In this document: one piece after another, positions 53,701 to 62,042 of the stretch
Layout of the letters: each line of letters starts with the position of its first letter
Numbering within the stretch: the first letter of the stretch is position 1
Assembly: GCA_048498515.1 (NCBI GenBank)
Contig: JBEHXV010000002.1
Location: 1-64,000 of the forward strand
From: UBA4416 sp048498515
GTDB lineage: Bacteria; Bacteroidota; Bacteroidia; B-17B0; Aurantibacillaceae
DNA: 64,000 nucleotides
Direction: 5' to 3'
Program-made: the position numbers and the translations under genes
The notes under the pieces: generated by a model
What the model saw: only the letters and a program-made list of their open reading frames with translations
Database searches by the model: none
What the model was told of the DNA's origin: nothing

Positions 53701-56247
53701 CCGGCAGGTGTATTAACACCGTCTCTGGCAACTCCTGGAAATAATACGTATACCTATTCTATTGGCTCAGGAACCTGCGCGGCAGTTTCCAATGCCACCA
53801 TATCGGTTGAACAATATGTGCCCTCAACCATTACCGGTTCTGTTGCCGCGCAATGTATCACCAATCCTCCGGTTAACTTATTGCCACTCACTACTTCCAC
53901 ACTGGGAGTATGGTCGGGTAATGGCGTTTCAGGAACAACGTTCGATCCGGCAGTGGCTGGAGCAGGAACACATACATTAACCTATTCAACCAACTCTACG
54001 CCAACAGCCTCTTTATGCCCTTCATCAAGCACCATGGCGGTGACGGTTATCTCAATTCCTCAGCCAACCATTGTACCAGTAGGGCCATTATGTACCAATG
54101 CATCAACACTGGCTATTTCGGCTACACCTCCGGGTGGTACCTGGACCGGTGGTACAGGAGTTGATCCTACAGGGGTATTAACGCCATCGGCAGCAGCTAT
54201 TGGCAGCAACACTTATGTGTATACCATTGGTACGCCAACCTGCTCCAATACAAATACATTAACAGTATCTGTTGAAGAATATATTCCATCTACCATTACG
54301 GGTACCATTAACCCGGTGTGTATTACCGATATGCCGGTTAACCTGGTTCCATTAACTACTTCTACATTAGGTGTATGGACAGGTAATGGGGTAACAGGAA
54401 CCATGTTCGATCCGGTTGTTGCAACTCCGGGAACTTATACCTTAACCTATTCAACCAATTCTTCACCAACCACGTCGCTTTGTCCTTCGGCCAGCACACT
54501 GGAAGTAACGGTTATTTCCATTGCACAACCAACCATTACTGCGGTTAACCCGCTTTGTAATAACGCGGCTCCTTTAATGGTAGGCGTTGTTCCTACAGGT
54601 GGTGTATGGGCAGGCCCGGGTATTGACCCTACAGGTGTATTTACACCTACCATGATTCCTGTTGCCGGAACCTATACTTATACCTATACTGTTGGAACAG
54701 GAACCTGCTCTAATACCAATACAACTACCATTACGGTGGAAGAGTTTGTACCATCAACCATTACAGGTACTATTAGCCCTTTATGTGTCACAAACCTTCC
54801 GGTTAATTTAGTACCATTAACTACTTATACAACCGGTACATGGGCCGGAAACGGTGTAACAGGAACGGCTTTTGATCCGGCTGCTGCTGCCCCGGGAACC
54901 CATACCCTTACGTATACTACTGATTCGCCATCGGCATTATGTCCGGAAACCAGCAGCCTGGTAGTATCGGTAAGCATTGTGGCTCAACCAACCATTACCG
55001 CTGCAGGACCTTTCTGTACCAGCTTTGCTAATCAAACCTTATTGGTAAGCGATCCGGGTGGTGTATGGAGCAGCACTAATACAGCTACATCTATCGATCC
55101 GGCAACCGGTGTGTTTTCACCTGCTGCCAGCCCTGTAGGAAATAACACGATCATTTATACATTAACCAATGGCCCTTGTGTAAAAACGGATGCCATCACA
55201 GTAAATGTGGTTCAGTTTGTTCCGGCTACATTGCTGGGTATTTTAGGACCGTATTGTATTTATGAACCATCGGTTAATTTACAAAACATTGCCGTAAACG
55301 CCGGAGGCGTATGGGCAGGTGCAGGCGTTAGCGGTACCATATTTACACCATCACTTGCGGGCGCCGGAACGCATACTGTAACTTACAGTACCGATCCTGC
55401 TCCGGCAGGTTTATGTCCTGACCAGGCAACAACCATTATTATTGTAAATCCAAAACCAGAGATAACACCTTCTGCAGTTGACACAATTGGTTGCAATCCT
55501 TTAACGGTAAATTATAATACGCCTACTGCTTCAGGTTCGGGTTCATGGAACTTTGGGGATGGTTCTCCTGCACAAAGTGGCTTATCGGCAAGTCACACGT
55601 ACACTGTGCCGGGCACTTATACTGCTGTGTTTAGTTATACAGATGCTGTTGGTGGCTGTTTAGATACAACTACTGTGGGATCTGCTGTAACGGTTTACTC
55701 GGTTCCGGTAGCGGCCTTTGATGCATCGCCTGATATCACAACAGTAGTAGACGGAAATATAGAGTTTATCAATAACACGTCAAACCTGGCCAATAATACT
55801 TATGCATGGGATTTTGGCGGCCTGGCGTATAGTTTTGATGTGAATCCTAGCTACCTGTTCACGGTATCGGGTGAGTTCTTTGTTACATTAGTGGCTACAA
55901 GCCCTGAAGGTTGCCAGGATACGGAGGCTAAAAAAGTAACCATCAATCCTGACATTGTATTGTATGTGCCAAACGCCTTTACACCGGGTGGTGATGGACT
56001 GAACGATGAGTTCCAGATCTTCCTGCCACCTACGGGTGTTGACTTCAATACATTCCAAATAACCGTTTATGACAGATGGGGTGAAGTCGTTTTCAGATCA
56101 AATGACATCACTAAATCATGGAACGGAGCTAAAAATAATTCAGGCGAAATTATGAAGCAGGAAACGTATGTCTATAAGATCAGCTTTATGGATGAGAAGA
56201 AAAAATACTACGAAAAAGTGGGACATGTGACCATGCTTCGTAAATAA
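50725..56247 (+). CDS. Giant type B (CHU_C) T9SS adhesin with internal repeats, 1840 residues
   Basis: A signal peptide (about 1-25, ending FSYAQ) leads into a unique N-terminal part of about 350 residues with a lectin-like ending (HWGYAYVDASCSQGG). A stretch of about 550 residues of Cys-containing Ig-like modules follows. From about residue 950 to 1600 comes a series of four to five related units of about 155 residues with the motif pattern PSTITGxxxxxC and PVNLxPLTTxTxGxWxGNGVxGTxFDPxxxxxGTxTLTY. A PKD domain with WNFGDGSPA and the CHU_C domain FTPGGDGLNDEF end the protein. It should be a surface adhesin exported by T9SS. No PorP gene is adjacent. A strong terminator follows. Confidence 0.93.
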   Translation: MKITKLLQNSLLIFSLFAAQFSYAQLPDGFDIKAAQSEAIAKGIPASDIKGYVEYLHNDYISHRNGHRHANGASGDVYDAGTIYKGFDNSTVFRPATPNSPQNVYCPNAGFEQANFTNWTGGYGTVSNGGVGAPFPIYNQTSATIQNGAGNNVDLYNTVNYHTVMTTPATSSVYPNYVGYDSIAARVIGTQTVSEIPVVNPAGGPASVRLNGAVANYRAAKLNYVMALNPNNKNFTISYALVLNNGGHTADDQPYFSVKVRDQNNNLVPGCSVYTVTCSPDLTNPSSPLYDPTWSNAVTGFNDIMYRKWQTFAFDFSNYPSVTSVNVEFYVGGCAQGGHWGYAYVDASCSQGGAVASFCAGSTTSVLNAPAGYSSYQWLGPSGPISVANGGNTPTATISPVSAGQVFTCNVTAPNGCSSSFQTTVAVTTISITGVGSTPSCQNGNSGTANVSATGSSSGYTYQWLNSSGGTVGTTQTATGLSPGTYSVIVSSPMCGSATETVAVGISAPTFYSLSAPYCGTTAWITTAGGSNFKWYTAAPLAIIPGATSSSLTVNSPVNGASYFLVYTTASGCKDSVKYTLSQQPGGSIYVSNVKSICPGNSNSYGVVNLQTTATPAVYSYTVTGPGGYNNVLNNTSAIKDSVTGLSIGTYTANVFDGQCMYNTTFTVNPFVYSYTLTPLTSTICAGGSTSLTVNFGNTTPTSCGLSSSGSCTSPNLIQLGTGTMVNSSTSYPAIYSNWYKNARHQILYRAAELTAAGIVPGKISSIAFNITTINGTTSYPNFTIKMKCTSVNNLNSSVFDNTGLTQVYFSPNINITTGWNTYTFPTAYEWDGVSNILIDVCTALTANYTYNSESQYTNTTFTSVLYFNSDVTPACMTTNSGYTSSSRPNIKFQNCGGSNPAAFNYTWTPTTGLNPTNTYTTIASPTVTTVYTVQVNPIGQTNCMQAQSATVSVISPNTPTITPVSPLCTNASSLTLAVTPAGGTWAGSGVTPAGVLTPSLATPGNNTYTYSIGSGTCAAVSNATISVEQYVPSTITGSVAAQCITNPPVNLLPLTTSTLGVWSGNGVSGTTFDPAVAGAGTHTLTYSTNSTPTASLCPSSSTMAVTVISIPQPTIVPVGPLCTNASTLAISATPPGGTWTGGTGVDPTGVLTPSAAAIGSNTYVYTIGTPTCSNTNTLTVSVEEYIPSTITGTINPVCITDMPVNLVPLTTSTLGVWTGNGVTGTMFDPVVATPGTYTLTYSTNSSPTTSLCPSASTLEVTVISIAQPTITAVNPLCNNAAPLMVGVVPTGGVWAGPGIDPTGVFTPTMIPVAGTYTYTYTVGTGTCSNTNTTTITVEEFVPSTITGTISPLCVTNLPVNLVPLTTYTTGTWAGNGVTGTAFDPAAAAPGTHTLTYTTDSPSALCPETSSLVVSVSIVAQPTITAAGPFCTSFANQTLLVSDPGGVWSSTNTATSIDPATGVFSPAASPVGNNTIIYTLTNGPCVKTDAITVNVVQFVPATLLGILGPYCIYEPSVNLQNIAVNAGGVWAGAGVSGTIFTPSLAGAGTHTVTYSTDPAPAGLCPDQATTIIIVNPKPEITPSAVDTIGCNPLTVNYNTPTASGSGSWNFGDGSPAQSGLSASHTYTVPGTYTAVFSYTDAVGGCLDTTTVGSAVTVYSVPVAAFDASPDITTVVDGNIEFINNTSNLANNTYAWDFGGLAYSFDVNPSYLFTVSGEFFVTLVATSPEGCQDTEAKKVTINPDIVLYVPNAFTPGGDGLNDEFQIFLPPTGVDFNTFQITVYDRWGEVVFRSNDITKSWNGAKNNSGEIMKQETYVYKISFMDEKKKYYEKVGHVTMLRK

Positions 56248-56264
56248 GAAATAGGTTTATCGAT

Positions 56265-56298
56265 AAAAAGCCCCGTTGGAAATCCAGCGGGGCTTTTT
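56265..56298. terminator. Bidirectional terminator between convergent genes
   Basis: AAAAAGCCCCGTTGG pairs with CCAGCGGGGCTTTTT (one G-T pair) around a 4-nt loop, with an A run on the left and T5 on the right. It sits between the adhesin (+) and the thioesterase (-). Confidence 0.9.
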
Positions 56299-56316
56299 AG
56301 TGATATCAAGTGAAGT

Positions 56317-56832
56317 TTAATCCTGCACAAATAATGCTTTTAATTCCGAAGCATCGTCTGGCTTCATGCGGCCCGCCAGGATCAACGATAGCTGACGGCG
56401 GCGTAAAGCGCCTTCATAGCGTTTTTTCTCTTCCTCCGTTTCAGGAATTAACTGCGGAACCGGTAAAGGCGCGCCATTCTGGTCAATAGCCACAAAGGTA
56501 AAAATGGCTTCGTTGCATTTGGTTTTTTTCCCGGTAATACGGTCTTCCACATACACATCAATATGCACTTCCATACTACTGGTAAAAGCCCGCGATACTT
56601 TTGCCTCCAGTGTCACCACACTGTTTTGTTTAATGGGATTGTCGAACGATACGTGGTTAATAGAAGCGGTTACCACTACCCGGTTGCAATGCCGCCCGGC
56701 GGCAATAGCCGAAGTAATGTCCATCCACTGCAGCAATTTGCCCCCAAATAAATTACCAATATGGTTGGTATCATTTGGCAACACCACTTCGGTATTGACG
56801 GTTAAGGATTCTTTGGCAGTTTTACTTTTCAT
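56317..56832 (-). CDS. Acyl-CoA thioesterase (hotdog fold)
   Basis: The start is ATG 56830-56832; a longer frame would run into the divergent hemJ gene. The 171-residue product has the YciA-like hotdog core NHIGNLFGGKLLQWMDITSAIAAGRHC with the conserved Asn, Gly and Asp, then VVVTASINHVSFDNPI and the strand VEVHIDVYVED. It hydrolyses acyl-CoA to CoA and free acid; the chain-length preference is unknown. There is a C-terminal extension of about 40 residues, rich in Glu and Arg. Confidence 0.9.
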   Translation of the reverse strand: MKSKTAKESLTVNTEVVLPNDTNHIGNLFGGKLLQWMDITSAIAAGRHCNRVVVTASINHVSFDNPIKQNSVVTLEAKVSRAFTSSMEVHIDVYVEDRITGKKTKCNEAIFTFVAIDQNGAPLPVPQLIPETEEEKKRYEGALRRRQLSLILAGRMKPDDASELKALFVQD

Positions 56833-56892
56833 AGTGGCATTAGTATTTATTGTATGGCTCAAAAGTACTACCTTTACACCAAATAAAATAAT

Positions 56893-57477
56893 ATGGAATA
56901 TAATTACATAAAAGCTCTGCACGTCATATTTGTTATCTGTTGGTTTGCAGGACTGTTCTATATTGTGAGGTTATTTATTTATACCGCAGAGGCAAATACC
57001 AAAGAAGAACCTGCCAAAAGCATTTTAACGCAACAACTGTTGCTGATGCAGAAAAAACTCCTGTTCATTATCACCTGGCCATCGGCTATAGGTACGGTTA
57101 TTTTTGGAACCTGGATGCTGATCCTTAATCCGGTGTTGCTAATGCAACCCTGGATGTGGCTCAAGCTTATTTTTGTAACGATATTATTACTATACCATTT
57201 TCAATGCCATGTTATTTACAAGCAGCAAAGCGCCGGTATTTACAAACTATCGTCGTTCAAGCTCAGGTTGTTTAATGAGTTGGCAACAGTTTTGCTTGTT
57301 GGCATTGTGTTCCTTGTCATCGTAAAATCATCCAACGGTCTGGTTTGGGGCATGTTGGGTTTATTTATGTTTGCCGGGCTGCTCATGATGGGCGTGTATA
57401 TTTATAAACGACAACGCAAGTCGTTGAAAGAAACCAAGCAAGAACCCTCAGATCCAAACCCTCCGCTCCAAAATTAA
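56893..57477 (+). CDS. hemJ: Protoporphyrinogen oxidase HemJ (CopD-like)
   Basis: The 194-residue membrane protein has about four to five helices and the conserved N-terminal pattern IKALHVIFVICWFAGLFYIVRLFIY with His10, plus WMWLKLIFV with a conserved Lys. This fits the HemJ family, the heme-containing oxidase of the penultimate step of heme synthesis. Most relatives are annotated as CopD-like membrane proteins. It lies 49 nt before the NDH-2 gene, so the two may be linked by redox function. Confidence 0.8.
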   Translation: MEYNYIKALHVIFVICWFAGLFYIVRLFIYTAEANTKEEPAKSILTQQLLLMQKKLLFIITWPSAIGTVIFGTWMLILNPVLLMQPWMWLKLIFVTILLLYHFQCHVIYKQQSAGIYKLSSFKLRLFNELATVLLVGIVFLVIVKSSNGLVWGMLGLFMFAGLLMMGVYIYKRQRKSLKETKQEPSDPNPPLQN

Positions 57478-57525
57478 GCGGCAGACTGTTTGATCTGATT
57501 TTTGAACTATAGAGATTAAACAGGT

Positions 57526-58779
57526 ATGGAAAAGAAAAAAATTATTTTGGTAGGCGGCGGATTTGCCGGATTACACGTTGCAAAAAAACTTAATCAATCT
57601 GGCTTTGAAGTATTGCTCATCGACAGGCAAAATCATCACCAGTTTCAACCCTTGTATTACCAGGTGGCAAGTGCCCGGTTAGAGCCTTCCAACATTTCGT
57701 TTCCTTTTCGTAAAATTTTTCAAAGATCAAAACACGTGGAGATCCGTTTGGCGGAAGTACAAAAAATACTGCCCAATGAGAACAAAATTGAAACTACGGC
57801 CGGGAATTATAACTACGATTACCTGATTATTGCCACAGGTTGCAAGACCAATTTTTTTGGGAACGAGCAAATTGCCAAACACGCGCTTTCCATGAAATCG
57901 ACCGAAGAATCTATTGAGATCAGGAATAAGGTGTTGCTGAGCTTTGAGCAATACATATCGGCCAACGAAACAGAAAGGGAAGCTTTGCTGAACATTGTAC
58001 TGGTAGGTGCAGGACCAACGGGCGTGGAACTGGCAGGTGCTTTTTCGGAAATGAAGAAAGATATTTTGCCGCGCGATTATCCGGACATTGATTTTTCCAG
58101 GTTGAAGATAACCTTATTGGAGGGCAGCAAACATACCCTGAACAGCATGAGCGATGAATCGAAAAAGGCATCGCGTAAATATTTGGAGCAATTGGGCGTA
58201 ATTGTAAAAACCGAAACAGTGGTTACGGGCTACGATGGCACTAACGTAACCCTTAATACCGGCGAAAGCATTAAGACCCATAACCTTATTTGGGCTGCTG
58301 GTGTTACCGGTAATATCATTGAAGGCATTGATACTGCTAACATTATTAGGAACAGGTATAAAACAGACCGTTACAATAAAATACTCGGTACGCAAAACGT
58401 TTACGCTATTGGCGACATTGCTTATATGGAAACGCCAAAATATCCGCAAGGCCATCCACAGCTGGCAAACGTGGCCATTAACCAGGGAAAGAACCTGGCC
58501 GATAATTTTTTGAGAATGCAGAAAGGTAAAACACTGAATGAATATGAATATAAAGACCTGGGATCAATGGCCACCATTGGCAAACACAAAGCAGTGGTCG
58601 ATTTACCCTTCTTTAAATTCCAGGGCTATTTTGCCTGGTTTGTGTGGATGTTCCTGCACCTGATGCTTATTTTAAGCGTAAGGAACAAACTGATGATCTT
58701 TTTTAACTGGGCCTGGGCTTATCTTACCAAAGATTCGTCGTTAAGGTTGATTTTCAGGAGCAATCACCGGCAGGTTTAA
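57526..58779 (+). CDS. Type II NADH dehydrogenase (NDH-2)
   Basis: The 417-residue flavoprotein oxidises NADH and reduces quinone without proton pumping, at the inner face of the membrane. FAD and NAD Rossmann motifs are VGGGFAGLH from 9 and VGAGPTGVELA at 160-170. Near the end are a YAIGDIAYME segment (FAD motif) and hydrophobic residues WFVWMFLHLMLILSV for membrane binding. It is co-oriented with hemJ. Confidence 0.93.
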   Translation: MEKKKIILVGGGFAGLHVAKKLNQSGFEVLLIDRQNHHQFQPLYYQVASARLEPSNISFPFRKIFQRSKHVEIRLAEVQKILPNENKIETTAGNYNYDYLIIATGCKTNFFGNEQIAKHALSMKSTEESIEIRNKVLLSFEQYISANETEREALLNIVLVGAGPTGVELAGAFSEMKKDILPRDYPDIDFSRLKITLLEGSKHTLNSMSDESKKASRKYLEQLGVIVKTETVVTGYDGTNVTLNTGESIKTHNLIWAAGVTGNIIEGIDTANIIRNRYKTDRYNKILGTQNVYAIGDIAYMETPKYPQGHPQLANVAINQGKNLADNFLRMQKGKTLNEYEYKDLGSMATIGKHKAVVDLPFFKFQGYFAWFVWMFLHLMLILSVRNKLMIFFNWAWAYLTKDSSLRLIFRSNHRQV

Positions 58780-58822
58780 TTTTGTATAAATTGAATTTCG
58801 TTCTTTTCCGGTTTTCACATTC

Positions 58823-58984
58823 AAGCCCTTTAGGGTTGTGTTTTCCATTTAAAATCACATGCTTATTTATATTGAATCCCTTCGGGATTCTTAAGAACTA
58901 TTTAAACATTGGGATGACCCCGAAGGGGTCAAATATGAATAGTCCAAATAGGCGTTATACATCCACAATCCGCCAGCTGGCGGA
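58823..58984. repeat. Cluster of REP-like palindromes
   Basis: Within about 160 nt there are a weak CCCTTTAGGG element (58823-58838), GAATCCCTTCGGGATTC (58874-58890), GACCCCGAAGGGGTC (58916-58930) and the 16-bp perfect palindrome TCCGCCAGCTGGCGGA (58969-58984). The third and fourth also occur at 3811 and 20365. The frame that reads through here is not coding. Confidence 0.8.
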
Positions 58985-58998
58985 GTTGAATATGCGCA

Positions 58999-60588
58999 CT
59001 ATAAAAACGTGCCGTGAATCGCATTCACACAATTCACTCCATCCATGGCCGCACTCACAATGCCACCGGCATAACCGGCACCTTCGGCGCATGGATACAG
59101 ATTTTTTAATTGCGGATGTTGTAATGATATTTTATCACGTGGGATCCGAACCGGTGTTGAGGTGCGCGATTCCACACCCACAATAATGGCCTGGTTGCTC
59201 ACGTAACCTTTCATTTTGTTGCCAAAGGCTTTAAAGCCCTGTTGCAGGGTAGTACCAATCATTTTTCCCAGTACGTCCGTCATTTGCACCGAAGTGGTTC
59301 CGGGAACGTAAGAACAATCAATGAGTTGTGAACTGACTTTATTATTGACGAAGTCCTGTAAATTTTGCGCGGGTGCTGTTTGTGTTTTTCCACCGGCAAT
59401 CCAGGCCTTGTGCTCAATTTCTTTTTGCAATTGTAAACCGGCTAAGGCGCCAAATTTTTTATAGGGCTCAAAATCCATGAGCTCCAAACCAACCACAATG
59501 CCGCTGTTGGCATAAGGGTTGTTCCGTTTCGATGGGCTCCAGCCATTGGTCACTACTTCTTCGGGTGCAGTAGCGCAAGGAGCAATAATACCACCGGGAC
59601 ACATGCAAAACGAATACACGCCATGACCCTGAACCTGGTTTACCAAACTATATGAGGCAGCAGGAAGGTACTCACGTTTAGCAATTAAATCGGCTGTGTT
59701 ATTGCAACTGTATTGTATGCTGTCAATAAAATCCTGAGGATGTTCTACACGCACACCCAGGGCAAAAGGCTTGGCTTCGATGGCAATTTTTTTCCGGTCG
59801 AGCAATTCATAAATGTCCCTGGCCGAGTGGCCAGTAGCTAAGATCAGGTGAGCGCAGGGTTTTTCATCCGTTGTGTGCTCTTTTATATTTTCAATGATAA
59901 CAGAATTGATTGCATCGCCCGAGTAAATAATATCAACCAGCTTAGATTCAAAATGCAATTCGCCGCCATGTTTTAAAATGGTTTCGCGCATGTTCGAAAT
60001 AATCTTTGGTAATTTATTGGTTCCTATGTGCGGGTGTGCATCCACGAGGATCACCTCGTCGGCACCATGGTACACAAATGTTTTGAGAATGTGCTCAATA
60101 TCGCCGCGCTTACTAGAGCGGGTGTACAACTTGCCATCGCTGTAGGTGCCGGCACCGCCTTCGCCAAAACAGTAATTACTTTCAGGATTCACGATGTGTT
60201 CTTTATTAATAGCGGCTAAATCCCTGCGGCGAGCCTGCACATCTTTTCCGCGCTCAAAAATAACCGGCTTTATTCCTAATTCCAGGCAACGCAAAGCGGC
60301 ATACAATCCTGCCGGCCCGGCACCAATAATGGTAATGGTATTTTTAGAAGAGGACACATCCATGTAATGAATGTTGAGCTCATCATCCTGCATGGGTTCA
60401 TTGATCCAGGCACCCACTTTTAAATTGATCTTAATGATCCGTGAGCGCGCATCAATGCTGCGGCGCAAAGGTTTTACATGAAGCGTATCGGAAGGTTTAA
60501 GGGAAAGCTCGCGGGCAACTTCCTGTTTTAATAATTGCTCATCAAAAGCAATGCGTGGCGTTACCACTAAGTTTAATTCTTTTCTCAT
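58999..60588 (-). CDS. Uncharacterised FAD-dependent dehydrogenase (COG2509)
   Basis: The 529-residue flavoprotein has an N-terminal 75-residue RNA-binding-like cap, then the FAD motif GAGPAG at 89-94, a CFGEGGAGTYSDGKLYT signature, VDAHPHIGTNKLP and HLILATGHSARD. Conserved C-terminal segments are GVYSFCMCPGGIIAP and YPCAEGAGYAGGIVSAAMDG. All are hallmarks of the COG2509 family, found in most Bacteroidota; its reaction is unknown. It seems to be a single gene. Confidence 0.93.
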   Translation of the reverse strand: MRKELNLVVTPRIAFDEQLLKQEVARELSLKPSDTLHVKPLRRSIDARSRIIKINLKVGAWINEPMQDDELNIHYMDVSSSKNTITIIGAGPAGLYAALRCLELGIKPVIFERGKDVQARRRDLAAINKEHIVNPESNYCFGEGGAGTYSDGKLYTRSSKRGDIEHILKTFVYHGADEVILVDAHPHIGTNKLPKIISNMRETILKHGGELHFESKLVDIIYSGDAINSVIIENIKEHTTDEKPCAHLILATGHSARDIYELLDRKKIAIEAKPFALGVRVEHPQDFIDSIQYSCNNTADLIAKREYLPAASYSLVNQVQGHGVYSFCMCPGGIIAPCATAPEEVVTNGWSPSKRNNPYANSGIVVGLELMDFEPYKKFGALAGLQLQKEIEHKAWIAGGKTQTAPAQNLQDFVNNKVSSQLIDCSYVPGTTSVQMTDVLGKMIGTTLQQGFKAFGNKMKGYVSNQAIIVGVESRTSTPVRIPRDKISLQHPQLKNLYPCAEGAGYAGGIVSAAMDGVNCVNAIHGTFL

Positions 60589-60630
60589 TTGGAAGATGTT
60601 TATTCTTCAGTTAGTAAAAGTAATCGGTGT

Positions 60631-61875
60631 TTATGCAACTTTAAGCTGCGTCAAACGGGCATTCTTTAATTTATCCAGGGCATAATCCAAAGTGATGGTT
60701 AAGGTTTTAGAAGCCTTATCATCGCTTGGGATGTCGTACATGAAATCAACCATAATGGCCTCGCAAATACCGCGTAAACCACGGGCGCCCAGTTTAAATT
60801 CAATGGCCTTGTCCACAATTAAGTTCAGCACCTCGTCTTCAATTTCCAGCTTAATGCCTTCCATTTTAAACAAATGCTTGTATTGTTTTACAAGGGCGTT
60901 TTTAGGGTCGGTTAAAATGGAACGAAGTGTTTCCTTGTCCAATGGTTTTAAATACGTCAGTACCGGTAAGCGGCCAATTAATTCAGGAATTAAACCAAAT
61001 GTTTTAAGATCCTGTGGAGAAACGTACTGTAACAAATTGGCTTTATCAATTTCTTCTTTTGCAACCGAAGCCGAGTAACCAACGGCTTGTGTATTTAAAC
61101 GCTGGGCAATTTTTTTGTCAATGCCGTCGAAAGCGCCACCGCAAATAAATAAAATATTTTTGGTGTTTACCTGGATCATTTTGGCATCAGGATGTTTACG
61201 TCCACCCTGTGGCGGCACATTTACAATAGAACCTTCCAGTAATTTGAGCATGGCCTGTTGAACGCCTTCGCCGCTCACATCGCGGGTAATGGAAGGGTTA
61301 TCGCTTTTACGGGCAATTTTATCAATCTCGTCAATAAACACAATGCCTCGTTCGGCGCTTGGCACATCATAATCGGCAGCCTGCAGCAAACGTGTCAACA
61401 CGTTCTCTACATCCTCGCCCACATAACCCGCTTCGGTTAACACCGTAGCATCGGCAATGCAAAACGGAACATTCAATAATTTGGCAATGGTGCGGGCCAG
61501 TAAGGTTTTACCGGTACCGGTTTCGCCCACCAGGATTACGTTCGATTTATCGATCTCAATGTCCTCTTTGGTGTTCGATACATGGGCAATACGCTTAAAG
61601 TGATTATAAACCGCCACGCTCAGGATCTTTTTAGCCTCATCCTGGCCAATAATATACTCGTCGAGGTGCTTTTTAATAGCATGTGGCTTTAGCACATTCA
61701 GCGCATGCTGAACCTGCTGATTGCCTTGTGCACCTGCTTCTTCATTAACAATTTTAAAGGCTTGTGAAATACAAACGTCACAAATATGACCTGTTATACC
61801 AGCAATTAATATCTTTACTTCTTTTTTATCGCGTCCGCAAAACGAACATACGATAGGACCTGCTTTTGCCATCAT
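60631..61875 (-). CDS. clpX: ATP-dependent Clp protease unfoldase ClpX
   Basis: The 414-residue AAA+ unfoldase delivers substrates to ClpP. An N-terminal zinc finger has Cys10, Cys13, Cys32 and Cys35. Walker A is GETGTGKT at 117-124, Walker B is IVFIDEID at 178-185 and the pore loop is GYVGEDVE at 150-157. The LLEGS..PPQGGRKHP loop is present. The ClpP-contact tripeptide, IGF in many bacteria, reads VGY here (NTQAVGYSA). No clpP is next to it. Confidence 0.97.
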   Translation of the reverse strand: MMAKAGPIVCSFCGRDKKEVKILIAGITGHICDVCISQAFKIVNEEAGAQGNQQVQHALNVLKPHAIKKHLDEYIIGQDEAKKILSVAVYNHFKRIAHVSNTKEDIEIDKSNVILVGETGTGKTLLARTIAKLLNVPFCIADATVLTEAGYVGEDVENVLTRLLQAADYDVPSAERGIVFIDEIDKIARKSDNPSITRDVSGEGVQQAMLKLLEGSIVNVPPQGGRKHPDAKMIQVNTKNILFICGGAFDGIDKKIAQRLNTQAVGYSASVAKEEIDKANLLQYVSPQDLKTFGLIPELIGRLPVLTYLKPLDKETLRSILTDPKNALVKQYKHLFKMEGIKLEIEDEVLNLIVDKAIEFKLGARGLRGICEAIMVDFMYDIPSDDKASKTLTITLDYALDKLKNARLTQLKVA

Positions 61876-61978
61876 ACAAAGGTATTAAAAAATAATGCCA
61901 GCACCTAAATCCGGTAAAATAAAAGCAAAACAGGCCTTATTTATAGCTTTTTTAACAAAAATCAGTCATTTGAAGGAC

Positions 61979-62010
61979 AAAACGGGTAGATTTAATATAA
62001 GACCCGTTTT
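61979..62010. other. Inverted repeat between clpX and the barrel gene
   Basis: AAAACGGGT (61979-61987) pairs with ACCCGTTTT (62002-62010) around a 14-nt AT loop. It lies between divergent genes. A -7-like TATTTTTG follows at 62028-62035, only seven bases before the barrel gene's ATG. An operator or a terminator-like element are both possible. Confidence 0.45.
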
Positions 62011-62042
62011 CCTGTTCTTATTTTATTTATTTTTGAGAACTG

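Noticed and set aside
56833..56922. Longer start for the thioesterase
   Set aside because: It would overlap the divergent hemJ start, and the added hydrophobic residues are not part of hotdog thioesterases.
58782..59186. Plus-strand ORF of 134 codons after NDH-2
   Set aside because: It reads through a cluster of palindromic repeats and the 3' end of the COG2509 gene on the other strand; the product has no family pattern.
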